Positions 22,506-33,054 of a stretch of 64,000 nt of DNA are shown here, piece after piece (position 1 is the stretch's first letter; every line of letters starts with the position of its first letter). A program made the translations under genes and the position numbers. The notes beneath the pieces are model-generated. The model was not told the origin of the DNA, did not search any database, and was given only the letters and a program-made list of their open reading frames with translations. Source of the stretch: Diorhabda sublineata (lineage: Eukaryota > Arthropoda > Insecta > Coleoptera > Chrysomelidae); NCBI RefSeq assembly GCF_026230105.1, contig NC_079480.1:28810488-28874487 (forward strand), given 5' to 3'.

Positions 22506-23715
22506 TACGAATATGGACCCAAAAGTACCTTACCTAAGAAAGAAAACACAAGAATTATGGAAAAAAAATATTTATTTTCCAACGTAATCTTCTTTTAGCT
22601 CCATTCACTTTTCCCTGCGATGTTCAATAAGTTCGATACAATTTTTATAATAAGAATCGTCAGTCTCCTGAAAATACCTATTAATTGCCAACATCACCTC
22701 CTTCTTGTTGGAAAATCTTGACCACCGAGCTATTTTTTCAAGCTTAAGAACAGAAAATAATCCTAGGAGGCTAAATCTGACAAATAGGGTGCATGAGGTA
22801 GCAATTAAAACTTTAATTAATTAATTTTGGCCATTACAATAACGGATGTGTGAGCTGGTGCATTGTCTTGATGAAAAAACACTTTCTTCTTAGCCAAATG
22901 CCGCCGTTTTTGCTTGATTTCTTCGCTCAAACATTGCAATATAATACGTATAATACTCCCCGTTCATAGTTTTTCTTTATTCTGATAGTCAATGAAAATT
23001 ATCTCCGAAAACCTTGCTTGCAGATGGAATGGTCTTTGCCTTCTTTAGAGCCGGTTCTCTCTTTTCAGTCCATTGCTTTGATTATTCTTTTATTTCGGGT
23101 GTGAAATAAAGGACCCACGTTTCATCTATGTTTATGAAATGGCGCAAAAATTCGGCTTTATTTCTGTGAAACATTGCCAAACACTCGATGGAAACATCGT
23201 CACGACGCTGTTTTTGTTCCATTGTCGGCAACCATCTTGAGCATAGCTTTCTCATTTCCAAATTTTCAGTTAATATGCGATGTACCACATTTTTTGAAAT
23301 ACCTATTGTGTCGGCTTGATCGAGCACTTCAGTGGACGAATATCCAGTGCCGCTTTGTGGATTTTCTTTAACATTTCATTCACCTCATTTTTTCGACCAC
23401 TCGGCTACCCAATATTTTACTGCTGGTAAAGAAGGAGCAGTCTCACTCAGAGTAAAATCTAGTTCAGCTTTTCTATTGGTTATGCAAGGCTATTCCAATA
23501 AAAGTATAGTATCACATAGCGATAACCAAAATTTTCTATGCTTACAAATTCAATGAAAACGTTCACTATTGATAGTTACCAAACAGATACTAAACGTTGC
23601 GTCTCCAAACTTAAATCATATGTTGTATAGATTGTGTACTTTCTAATACAGTGGTATTTCAAGTAACTACCACCATCTCTAAATCATACCAGGTTCTTCT
23701 GGAACTATCCTCGTA
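22506..23715 (-). mobile_element. Full-length but decayed mariner element with both termini
   Basis: Left end TACGAATATGGACCCAAAAG and the reverse complement of the right end, TACGAGGATAGTTCCAGAAG, are degenerate terminal inverted repeats starting with TA. They give a 1210-bp element, a normal mariner length. The minus-strand transposase reads from the N-terminal KAELDFTLSETAPSLPAVKY (from about 23475), through the HTH V-L-D-Q-A-D-T-I-G-I-S-K, L-T-E-N-L-E-M-R-K-L-C, and HFINIDETWVLYFTPEIKE (23140-23082; first catalytic D in I-D-E-T-W). A shifted frame carries K-Q-W-T-E-K and K-T-I-P-S-A. The tail is TDDSYYKNCIELIEHRREKW near 22660-22605. The second and third catalytic D blocks are damaged, so it is inactive. 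The same family is at 43.6-44.3 kb. Confidence 0.9.
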
Positions 23716-24492
23716 CATTATTTTGTAGTATCGATTCATTCTGGTTACTTCTGATCGACTAATGCAGATAATGTGATATTATTTGGAAAAACTTTTGTTA
23801 AACATTTTTCTGCGAACCTAACAAAAATCGAGAAATTACTCCATGAAAATATTAATCAATCGTTAATTTAACTGTGAATACTGTGGAAGTCACTATAATT
23901 CACCAACTAATATGAGGGAACATTTATTTAATCTATTTCATACCACTTCCTCTAAATAATCAACTTTTATAATGAAAATTATAATAATTAATGTCCAATA
24001 GTTCATCTTGGTATTAATTCAGAGATAGCAAAAATAATAATTGTAATAATTACCAATTTGATTACCATCAATTTCAAGTCTACATCCTCAAACACTATGA
24101 TAATGGTAAATGCTATTTATTCAAAAAATGTTCTGTAGTATTTTAATGTAATGAAGGCCACGTTACTGGCAACCTCGCACTGTGATTAATACATTATAAT
24201 TTTTGTTAGAGCATGTGGTTTTCGATTAACGAGAGTTGATGTTTGAAGTGATAAACAATAAATTCATGAGCTCAACGTTAAATTGAAAACCGACGGAGTG
24301 AGGCAAAGCTATCGATCTCATCAACGAAATTTTTCTGAAGGCAAGGACACACATTTACAATCTCCTTTGACCTATGATGTGTTATAGGCCGTGTAAATGT
24401 TCTTTCAGTCAGGTGCGTACTTTCTACTAAAAATTGTCTATTTTTTGATGTCGAAAAAAATTATACTAGAATACTGTTGCGTTGCTTCTTTA
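23716..24492. other. No recognised gene
   Basis: AT-rich single-copy-looking DNA between two transposons; nothing assignable. Confidence 0.5.
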
Positions 24493-24500
24493 TTTTGGGA

Positions 24501-25546
24501 GGTAATTATACACTTTCACGGTCACCTGTTTTTTTGGCTCTAGAATATCGAAAAATGGATGGATTTTAATGATCTTGGTCTCAAAATGTTCCATTTTACG
24601 GCGGATTTATAAAAAAAATTGGTAGAAATAGTTGGAATGAAAATTTCTCATAGTTTTACTGTTTTAAATCGTAAAAAAAACGGTTTTGCAAAATAATCCT
24701 TTACAAAAAATTATCTCATTATCAGATAAAGTTCTTATATTTTTTTTGTATTCTACATAAATTAATAATCAATTTAAAAAAAAAATCCAAAAAGAATGAT
24801 TTTTTCAGTTTTTATAGCTTAAAATGAAATCGATGAAAAACAATCAATTTTCGTGAATAGTTTCGTACTATATTCTTCAATGTTAATAGTTTTTGGACCA
24901 TTAAAAATCGAAAAATAGATAAATTTTATAATTTTGGTCTTAAAATGTTCCATTTTACGACGAATCTATGAAAAACACGGGGGTAGTGGCTGAATTTGCG
25001 GTTTTTAATAGTTTTAAACCTTAAATAGTAGAAAAACTTTTTTTTTCAAAATATTCATTTTTTTATGTAAATTGCGAAAAAAATATACGAACTTGATTCC
25101 ACGACGTCAGAAACAGTTACGAAGGATTATATGTAGAAAGTCATTTTTTTGCATTTAAAGTCATAAAACTGTAAAAAATATTTTTTTTTATTTTCGTATT
25201 TTTTTTATAGATCCGCCGTAAAATGGAACATTTTGAGACCAAGATCATTAAAATTTATCCATTTTTCGATTTTCTAGAGCCAACCTAACCTAACCAAAAA
25301 ACCAGGTGACCGCAAAAAGTGTATAATTACCATAATTTTTTGTAAAGGTTTATTTTGCAAAACCGTTTTTTTTAACGATTTAAAACAGTCAAACTATGAG
25401 AAATTTTCATTCCAGCTATTTCTACTAATTTTTTTTATAAATCCGCCGTAAAATGGAACATTTTGAAACCAAGATCATTAAAATCCATCCATTTTTCAAT
25501 TTTCTAGAGCCAAAAAACCAGGTGACCGTGAAAGTGTATAATTACC
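24501..25546. mobile_element. Foldback / non-autonomous TIR element with 8-bp target duplication
   Basis: The first bases GGTAATTATACACTTTCACG and the reverse complement of the last bases are identical over 28 bp. The inverted arms continue at about 93% identity for about 220 bp (24501-24720 against 25327-25546), by eye. TTTTGGGA occurs directly outside both ends (24493-24500 and 25547-25554), a perfect 8-bp target-site duplication. No coding sequence is present, so it is a non-autonomous element. 8-bp duplications are typical of hAT and P superfamilies. Internally, further copies of the block ending ATGTTCCATTTTACG lie at 24897-24980 (direct) and 25205-25325 (inverted). The latter includes a third terminus-like GGTAATTATACACTTTTTGC, read on the minus strand from 25334. 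Confidence 0.93.
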
Positions 25547-25554
25547 TTTTGGGA

Positions 25555-26125
25555 CAAGGAATAGTGGTTTACATAATCTTAAACTTTATAATAACTAATA
25601 CATACATGTATATTATCAATTTTTCCTACAGTCTACCATAAATTAAATAGAAACAACCTATTGGTTGATATTTAGGAAATCAAACATTTAATTTTCACTG
25701 AAATTAAACATGTCAAAGTTTCAAAAATGATTGAGAGTCTGGTGAATAATCCACTACTGATTTTAAAAGGATGTTATACTAATAAAAAATCATAAAAGTA
25801 ATATAATGATTTTCTTATTTATTTATACGATTTCTATACGTGGGGTAAATTAATATTAACTATGTCTTACGTTCTTAATTTATTTAAACACTATACACAT
25901 ACTTGACTAACTTTAATAATTCACTTATCGTTATCAATCAACTAACTTAAATAATTTATTTAAATTCTTCGATTACTTTCTATTTCGGTCTGTTCACCAC
26001 GACTATTATTATTAACATAACTAAACTGCAGTACATAAGCTCCTTATATATCCCAAAAAAATTATCTAAAGTTCTAGAAGTATAAACAATCAAAATAAAT
26101 AAATAGACCTTTCTAGAAACTTTTC
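25555..26125. other. No recognised gene
   Basis: AT-rich; nothing assignable. Confidence 0.5.
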
Positions 26126-26129
26126 ATAA

Positions 26130-26860
26130 GAAACAGTGTAAATAAACCGCTTGCTATAAATCCGGGTATTTCATCAAATGAGGAGCCTTAGCCGAATTTT
26201 AGAATTCTACTTATCCAAGCAGGACCGGTTCCAGGGTGGAGATGAGTTCGTGACGGTAGTAACAAAAATCCATGGTATACAGCAACAATCGTAACTTTGG
26301 TGGATTTTTATAGAAATTCTCAATAGATGAAGAAGCAATTCGAAGAATGATTCGATCAATTTAACCATCGTTGCCATCAACTTGTGCATTATCTTGGTGA
26401 AACAGTGTTTTTTCTTCGATATATGAGGCCGTTTTTCCTTTATTTTTGCATTCAAACGATCAACTGTATGTATAATTCGCCATTGATTGTCTCTCCCTTT
26501 TGGAAATATTCAATGAACAATATTCCATACGCTTCCCAAAACCATATCTTTTCCAGTTGACTCTTCTGCCTTTGGACGCTATGGACGTGGTTCACCAACT
26601 GCAAACCACTCAGATGATGATCGTTTTGATTCTAGAGTACTGTAATGGATCCATGCTTCGTCCATTGTCACATTTAGACCCAAAAATCTGATTTATCACG
26701 TGTAAACATCGTCAATCGGTGCAGTGAATCATCAACGCGTTGTTGTTTTTGATCGACTGTGAGTGAACGCGGTACTCACTTTGGAAAAAGCTTTCTCATG
26801 GTCAAATATTTATTGCCATTTCTGAGCTTGCACATTATTTTTTTTTTCATAAAGAAGCAG
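26130..26860 (-). mobile_element. Mariner transposase remnant
   Basis: Reading downward on the minus strand: KYLTMRKLFPKxVPRSLTVD (26810-26755) is the HTH exit with 'M-R-K-L-x-x-x-W-V-P-R-x-L-T-x-D-Q-K'. QQRVDDSLHRLTMFTRDKSD (to about 26690) is next. W-T-K-H-G-S-I follows where D-E-T-W is expected (the catalytic D is gone). KEKRPHISKKKHCFTKIMHK and MVKLIESFFELLLHL (26440-26320) correspond to 'x-K-R-P-x-L-x-x-K-...-D-N-A-x-x-H-x-...-L-P-H-P-P'. The second catalytic D-N-A has become K-I-M. All catalytic residues examined are lost. Termini were not identified. Confidence 0.75.
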
Positions 26861-26864
26861 TGAT

Positions 26865-28005
26865 ATATTAACACAAAAATAGCTTCACTTAAATGGCTTT
26901 CGCTTTTTTCGGACTAAACGAAATATTCGTGAATTTTTTCACATAGTCTTTTGAAAGTTGGTACTTCGTAAATCTCATATGGAGTTGACAATGACAACGC
27001 CATTTGTATGTCAGCCACAAGATTCATCGAAAGATGTAGTAGCTTCCATTGACAATCACCCCTTTTTATAAACAAAGGTGTAGTTTGATGGACAACGAAT
27101 AGTTTCAGGTCGCTGTAGGGACCTACCGGAGCTCACTACTCTCAAATTTCTTTGTAGATGATAGAGAAAAGAAGGTCTCTCGTTGAGATAAATATTTAGA
27201 TCTTCATGACAATTTCGCGGAAAAGTAAGTAAGACTGTTGAAATCATTTAATTATAAAATCAAATTATCATCTCAGTACGTCTATTTTTTTCCATTTGTT
27301 TTTTATACGTTATCGAATTGACTCCGTCGAGATTCGCTTTCTAAAATTGGTTTGTTGTGATTGTTTTTCTCTCATCAAATCTCTTCTCGTTATTCATTAG
27401 AAAAATGGATAATTGAATAATAAAAATTTGTGTCAGTACTGTACTGATTTAAGCAAAAAAACTTACGTTCTCATAGTGTTACAGAACAGAACATGGCTTT
27501 AATGCAAGTAAGAGTATAAGTAAACGGTGCCGCGGGTATGTGACCTACGACCTGATTTCTATTGCAAACTTTGCTTGCAAGACGGTCCCGTTCAGCCTCA
27601 GGCTCGTCTTCAATTTAGTTTCGGCATTAGAATGAACGACATAACACTTAATTCTATATATCTTCATATATAATACAAGTGTGCATTGAACCTTTTTATA
27701 AATCCATTTTTAGATAAACATAAAAACTTATCGAAGTCCTGAATGGAATTTATTCAACATAATGGTGTCAGCATTACCAAATGTTCCAAAACAATTTACT
27801 GCGTTCTTATATGGTTATTAGAATAACGGAAAAATTTGATAATTTTTGATTTCTCCATTATTCAACTTCTTTATTGATAATTAACAAATAACACCGATCC
27901 ACAACATTTTGCGCACATACGTTATTTTTCTCGCTTTAATACCTATAAGCAATAAGTACAAAAAATTATTTTCAAATTAATTAAATTAAATTGTAGATTA
28001 TTTTT
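26865..28005. other. No recognised gene
   Basis: 27530-27620 is GC-richer than its surroundings (GGTGCCGCGGGTATGTGACC, CAGCCTCAGGCTCGTC) but holds no usable frame. The open stretch 27056-27247 (minus) has no recognisable motif. Confidence 0.4.
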
Positions 28006-28009
28006 GAGG

Positions 28010-28790
28010 AGTCGTTTTGGATTCACAACCATTCTGCACCTTCTTAAAGCTTCCAAAATACTAGACTCCTGCCACAGTAGCCTTTTTTGGGCTCCTATGT
28101 TCCCCTTCCCTAGGAATAAATAGTATTATTTCAAGGTACTTTTAATGGAATTGGCAGGACATTTCCAGAGTAGATGTACTGATTTCATGGCTTGGTCGCA
28201 GAATCTAAGGTTGTCGTCCTCAGCTATGCTCAACGTCTTAAGATAATATTTGACGAGGCAGTAACCAGTCAAAAAACCGACCACAAATTTCATGTCGTTA
28301 TGGTTATGAATCTTTCAGTAAGACTCCATCTGATTTTTTATCCATTCGTTTATTTTGTTATTGTTTGTTATTAATGTGACATCTCCTGAGGCCACAGTAG
28401 GGTTCTGGTCCAAGGTATAGAGTCGTTGCCCTTTTTTTGACAAGACTGCCTGCTTCCTCATTCTCTGGTCTATCCTGGTGATCTGGAAGCCACATTAGGG
28501 TTACTTTGTTTTTGTTAGCTGGTGATTTCAGAGTTTATTCACACTCCTACAATAGTTTGGATGTTCCCTTAATAGATTTAGAACCTTCAAGCCCGCTTGG
28601 CTATCTGGAAGAATGTATATGTACTTTTCAGAGAGGTTTCTATCCAAACAGTTCCGAGCACATTTGTTTATTGCAACAATTCTACCAGAAAAGAGGTGAG
28701 CGCTTTTCCTAGAGTTATGGAGAACTTGCATTTTGGTCCAGAAATGCCCAATCCAGCTTATTGCGCTATAAAACTAAAAAAAAATTTATA
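28010..28790 (-). mobile_element. LINE RNase H domain and C-terminal zinc knuckle, decayed
   Basis: Downward on the minus strand, Y-I-Y-I-L-P-D-S-Q-A-G-L-K-V-L (28625-28580) carries the RNase H 'I-x-S-D-S-Q-A-A-L-x-A-L' motif with the S of S-D-S replaced by P. L-M-W-L-P-D-H-Q-D-R-P-E-N-E-E-A (28503-28450) matches 'W-V-P-G-H-x-G-I-x-G-N-E-x-A-D'. GYCLVKYYLKTLSI and FCDQAMKSVHLLWKCPA (28275-28155) match the terminal 'T-G-H-x-x-x-x-x-H-L-x-x-M-G...C-x-x-C...H-x-x-x-x-C-P-A-L' knuckle. RNase H followed by this knuckle is characteristic of jockey/R1/LOA-type LINEs. The RT itself is not present; multiple frameshifts. Confidence 0.78.
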
Positions 28791-28794
28791 ATTC

Positions 28795-29635
28795 ATTCTC
28801 ACAATAGTTTTTAAATGAAGCCCAAATGTTTAAAAAATAATGGTTCTACTTTTCCTGCCATGTTCAAGAAATATAATCTCTCATCGAGCTTTCATTATAA
28901 TGGCCTTGGTACCGTTTCTCAAAGTCCATTATATCTTGATGGGAGCAAACCTATTGTTCTTTTGAAGAAGCTTCTTTGAATTTATTTAAACGAGAAAACA
29001 TGTGTATCAGCTCTATAATTTCCGATAAAGCCTTGAAATACTGCTAGTTATGTATATGAAGTGAATGGACAAGATTTTCTCAAAACTGCAATTTTCATAG
29101 AAATTAGTCGAATTTATATGTGTCCAATTATTAATTTATCGTTTTGAAAACTGTCCATGTATCATAATCATCGTCGAAACGATACTCCGAGGTATACGGT
29201 ATTACATGGATGTCATAGGCATGTCGAGGTGTTACATAGAGATGATGTCAAAGGTTCTTTTGGCTATTACAAATGTCGATGAAGGGGTCACGTGTCAGAG
29301 ACGTCAATCTATTAGATGGTAATAATTAATGCTATTATAAAGTTGTGGTTTTCTCGTGACCTAAGATATGCATATGATTTTATCATAAGATATCTATATT
29401 CAATGCATTTTTTCACAGTATGAAACAGGACTAAAAGAGAAAGGTTATATCCACTACCGGGAATTAGAAAATAAAGCATATGCGTACTTTTTTGTTTTCC
29501 TTTTCATTAATTTTGTAATGAAGATATACATGTTAAGTTTATTTATCACTGGTCAGTATTAGTCATTAACAGAATAAGTTAAAAAATTACGGTCGCCAAA
29601 TTATTACTTATTTGATCCTGATGCCTTTCTATTTT
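28795..29635. other. No recognised gene
   Basis: AT-rich; 29170-29310 contains imperfect short repeats of CGATGTC/GTCGAGG. A pyrimidine tract ending TTTTTTCAG at 29632-29640 resembles a splice acceptor, but the sequence behind it reads better as minus-strand transposon. Confidence 0.4.
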
Positions 29636-29639
29636 TTCA

Positions 29640-30090
29640 GGTGTGAGGCTTGTTGAAGTTGTAGCACAAGTTGTCTCTCTCAGATGTGTATGTTTTTCTT
29701 CTAGAACCGCGTCCTCGATCAAAGTAACCAGTCTTCTGGTAACGACGGTGAATTCTGGAAACTTAATGTGTTCTCTGGCACATCGTAGACGGGCTGCGTG
29801 GTGAGTTAGGGTTAATTAATTTGTGGCCAGTAGCAAACATTTTTGCTCCAGGTTAGCTGCCTTAAATCATCTTCTGACTGTATAGCCAATCATAGCCACT
29901 CCTCGCGTTTCTCCGACAATGAATCGGTCATATCTCTCGAATGGCCATTTTTTTTAGAACTGCGTCTTTAATAAAAGTTATCGGTCATCTGGTAATGTTC
30001 AGCCATGTTCAGCCATTTCTCACTGACTCTGGATTGTCGCTTGGGCAGCTTTATCATTTCGTTTATTGTTAAGCGATGTGTATAAACTTT
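29640..30090 (-). mobile_element. Tc1-like transposase N-terminal fragments, partly duplicated
   Basis: On the minus strand L-T-H-H-A-A-R-L-R-C-A-R-E-H (29812-29770) matches the Tc1 'L-T-x-x-H-R-x-A-R-L-x-F-A-R-x-H' block. R-Y-Q-K-T-G-Y-F and GSRRKTYTSERDN (29745-29670) match the earlier 'R-Y-x-E-T-G-x-x-x-x-x-x-G-x-G-R-P-R-x-T-T-x-x-E-D' block. A second copy of this earlier block (M-T-D-N-F, then DRFIVGETREEWL, about 30000-29895) lies in front, so the N-terminal segment occurs twice, 254 bp apart. The order is abnormal for one intact element, suggesting nested or tandemly rearranged copies. Catalytic domain not seen. Confidence 0.5.
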
Positions 30091-31205
30091 TAGAGTGTAA
30101 GTTACCTCTAATTAGCATTATTTTAAATAATCATAAAAAGGGTGGTTACCGGTCACAAAGCTTATATAATAAGCTCTAGGGTTTTACTAAGAAAATTACA
30201 ATTTTGAGCTCAATTGTTTTATCCATTGAGTTACGGTTGCAGGATTATCATCTGAATCGATTTTTCTGCTCACGAGCATAAATCAGACTCTAAAAAATTT
30301 TGTAGGTGTTGATATTTTTTCTAGTTTGTGAATTTATTAATTAGATAACTCTTATTACATCTGATATCACATAAAAGACCTCATAAGAGCTATTTCTGTA
30401 AAATCAAACCAATTCCAAAGAAACGAAGAGGTATACGATGAAATAATTATTTTTACGAAATAATTAAATTCAGTCAATTCCATCATTATAATGAATACAA
30501 AACATCCATTGTTAAAAATGCAAAAATATTTAAATCATGAATATGATTTTTATTGTCTATAAATCTGTAACTATTGTCAGGATTTCATATTTTAACGATT
30601 ACGAATCTGTCTTTGAATACGCAACGCGCGAATAGTTTACGAAAATATAATTTTTCATTCAGTAGATATGGCAAATGCGTTCTTTTGATATGTGAATAAC
30701 TTTTTTAATCTTTATAACCTAAATTCGATGGTTTTACTATGCTATTTGTTGAGCTTTCTCGATGGTGCTTTATGATGCACAGTCCCCATACGCAGTGTCT
30801 AGCTTCACTTTCATTTGCGTTGGCTTACTGCTTTTCAAAAACAATTATTTAATAACACCTCTCCACACTTATGTATACGTTTGTCAAATAGAATCTAGAT
30901 GTTTAAATTAGCTGATATATCTAGGTCGAAGTGGGAAACTTTTCAGAGAACCTCCGTATATTTGTTCCATATAACGATTATATTCACCCTCTTTGGAAAA
31001 TTGTTCAAAATTTGATATTGATAGAGTCACTATGACTTCCTTGGAAGTACATTTATGTAATTCCTATATGCTAATGTATATTTTCTTTATCATGATCAAA
31101 TGAAAAACACAAAAAATGCTCTTTGTTTAAAAAAATGAAATTGTTATTCAAAATTTAAAAAAAAAAAACATAATTCGACAAATTACGATATTTGAAATTT
31201 TGAAT
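30091..31205. other. No gene; short mariner scrap at 30640-30840 (minus)
   Basis: Mostly AT-rich. Minus-strand translation of 30640-30800 gives V-H-H-K-A-P-S and K-N-A-F-A-I-S-T. It aligns base by base with the HTH region of the mariner at 61.9-62.06 kb (shared TTCTTTTGATATG... and AACCT...ATGGT stretches), so it is probably a small fragment of that family. Confidence 0.4.
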
Positions 31206-31207
31206 AA

Positions 31208-31364
31208 TGTCCTGCACCGCCTCCAAAAATATATATTGAGTTTACCGTAAAACGACATCCAGTGAATCCGCTTCCTAGAGCATCCCGACGTCGACCGCTT
31301 TGGCCGACGCTACAAGTGGCGCCTCACGGCGGAATAATGCCGCACCAACCGCCCTACTTGAAGT
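31208..31364 (+). other. CpG-rich islet with a 51-codon open frame
   Basis: About 125 bp (31245-31370) is strikingly GC- and CpG-rich in otherwise AT-rich DNA. The plus frame runs through it to a TAA at 31362-31364 with P-R-A-S-R-R-R-P-L-W-P and VAPHGGIMPHQPPYLK. It could be a terminal coding exon (an AG precedes it at 31239-31240), a fragment of a transposon, or an unmethylated promoter remnant. The minus strand has an equally open stretch (V-G-A-A-L-F-R-R-E-A-P-L-V-A), so I cannot decide strand or function. Confidence 0.3.
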
Positions 31365-33030
31365 AATGTACACTTAAAAAGTCAGAAAAGTTAATTAATT
31401 ATTTTAAACAGTTTGGAATGTGCTTGAGCACGATTTCCCTTTTGAATGATAATGTGAAAAGTTAGCGGAAAACTTTCTCGTCTTTATTTATTAGATTTTC
31501 TTTTTAAGTTGTACGCCGCGCCGAGGTTTAAAACAGCTGTTTTAAGGTTAAATCCGATTACAATAATTTTGATATTGGGAAATTACATACTTTTAAGGAA
31601 AAATTGTATTTTTGAAGATTTAACTGATTACGTTTATTGTAATTTTATGTACAAATTTAGAGGTTTCTTAAAAAAATACTGTCAATCATAGAAAGAAACC
31701 TTAACTATATTGGATTAAAATCATGGAGTTGTACTGAAAATAATGCACAATTATCTCCTCGTGTGAGTCGTGAATCTCATTATTCACTATTCGCTATCCC
31801 TATCTTCTATATGTCTTCCTTAAATGCATCTAGCCATTTCCTAGCATGGACGCACTCTTATTCTTTTTGCGTCTTTTCCACTTTTTAACGCTCTTCTCAC
31901 CGATCCGTTTTTTTTACATTCTGGTTGTCTCCCCCAAATCCAAAAATATTGTTTGTAGTAGTTGATTCACAATTTATCTTCTAGGTAAGTTTTGTAAATC
32001 TGTGAAAAAAAATATATGTGTTTCTCGGAAAGTTATTGTAATATTAGAAAAAGAATGAGTGCATTTATTTTAAAGGAAGAAACGATTTTTACCAAGGAAG
32101 ATTATTTTTATCCATTACTTGATTAAGTATGGTACAACTAAAATTTATTCTGATTATCTTAATTAATACTTTGATCATGTTATTTTGATATTTCAACAAA
32201 TAAAATTTATGACACATTTTGTGGCTTTCTTTATAAAAAACCTTTTTGTTTGAAATCGGCCATTATATATTTGCCCGGATATTATGTTTTATTATTTTAT
32301 ATTCTCACACATAATATATCTCAAATGTGGACAGTATAATCAGTCTATGATGATTATATTTCGGCCTTATCTTTATTTTCCTAGGTTATCAATGTTTGTA
32401 TGATATTCTTATCTTTCTACCTACAAGCTGGTGGACTTAACACAGGTACAGCCTGATTAAAATTTTTCCTATCGGTACACATAATATTACGTATCATACA
32501 AGGAGTGTCAAGAGCTTCTTAAACTATCACGAACAAAATTATATTAGTGTTAGATCAAATAAAATGAAATCTGATTTTTTTAAAACTTTATTAAGCAATT
32601 TAGATATCTAATATGAATTTAATTACTATAAAGATATTTTTTTTTGTTTGAAACTGATTTTATTATTAAGAAATAGATTATTTCAATCAAATTCACAAGA
32701 ATATAGGTATATGATACGGTAAAATTAAGAAATTTGGTGATTATAGAAAATTACCGGTGATTATAAATAATCGCAATTGAATTTGGTAAATAAATTATTT
32801 CATATTTATCGAATTTGCCGCAAAGTTAATAATATCTACAACTCTTAATGGGGAATGTGATAAAAGTCTCCAACTTTACAAAAAGTCGTTCAGTTTGCGC
32901 AAATTTTTGGCACGTGACAACCACCGTAGACGTGACCCTGTCATGAAAAATAAAACATGGAATGATGGCTGATATGCTTGAGTGTTCTAATTTCGAATTA
33001 CTCAATATTTTCCATATTAAGAAAACAAAC
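31365..33030. other. No recognised gene
   Basis: AT-rich; open frame 31509-31691 has no motif. TTCTAGGTAAGT at 31979-31990 combines acceptor- and donor-like strings but leaves no exon between them. Confidence 0.5.
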
Positions 33031-33033
33031 AGT

Positions 33034-33051
33034 GGTTAGGTTAGGTTAGGT
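33034..33051 (+). repeat. Interstitial (TTAGG)3 telomere-type motif
   Basis: GGTTAGGTTAGGTTAGG comprises three exact TTAGG units, the ancestral arthropod telomere repeat. Single or double units also occur near 4199, 25284 (inverted) and 54043. Confidence 0.8.
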
Positions 33052-33054
33052 AGT

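Noticed and set aside
29632..29812. Possible plus-strand exon after TTTTTTCAG with 54 open codons
   Set aside because: The opposite strand reads as two Tc1 transposase blocks, which explains the coding-like composition better.
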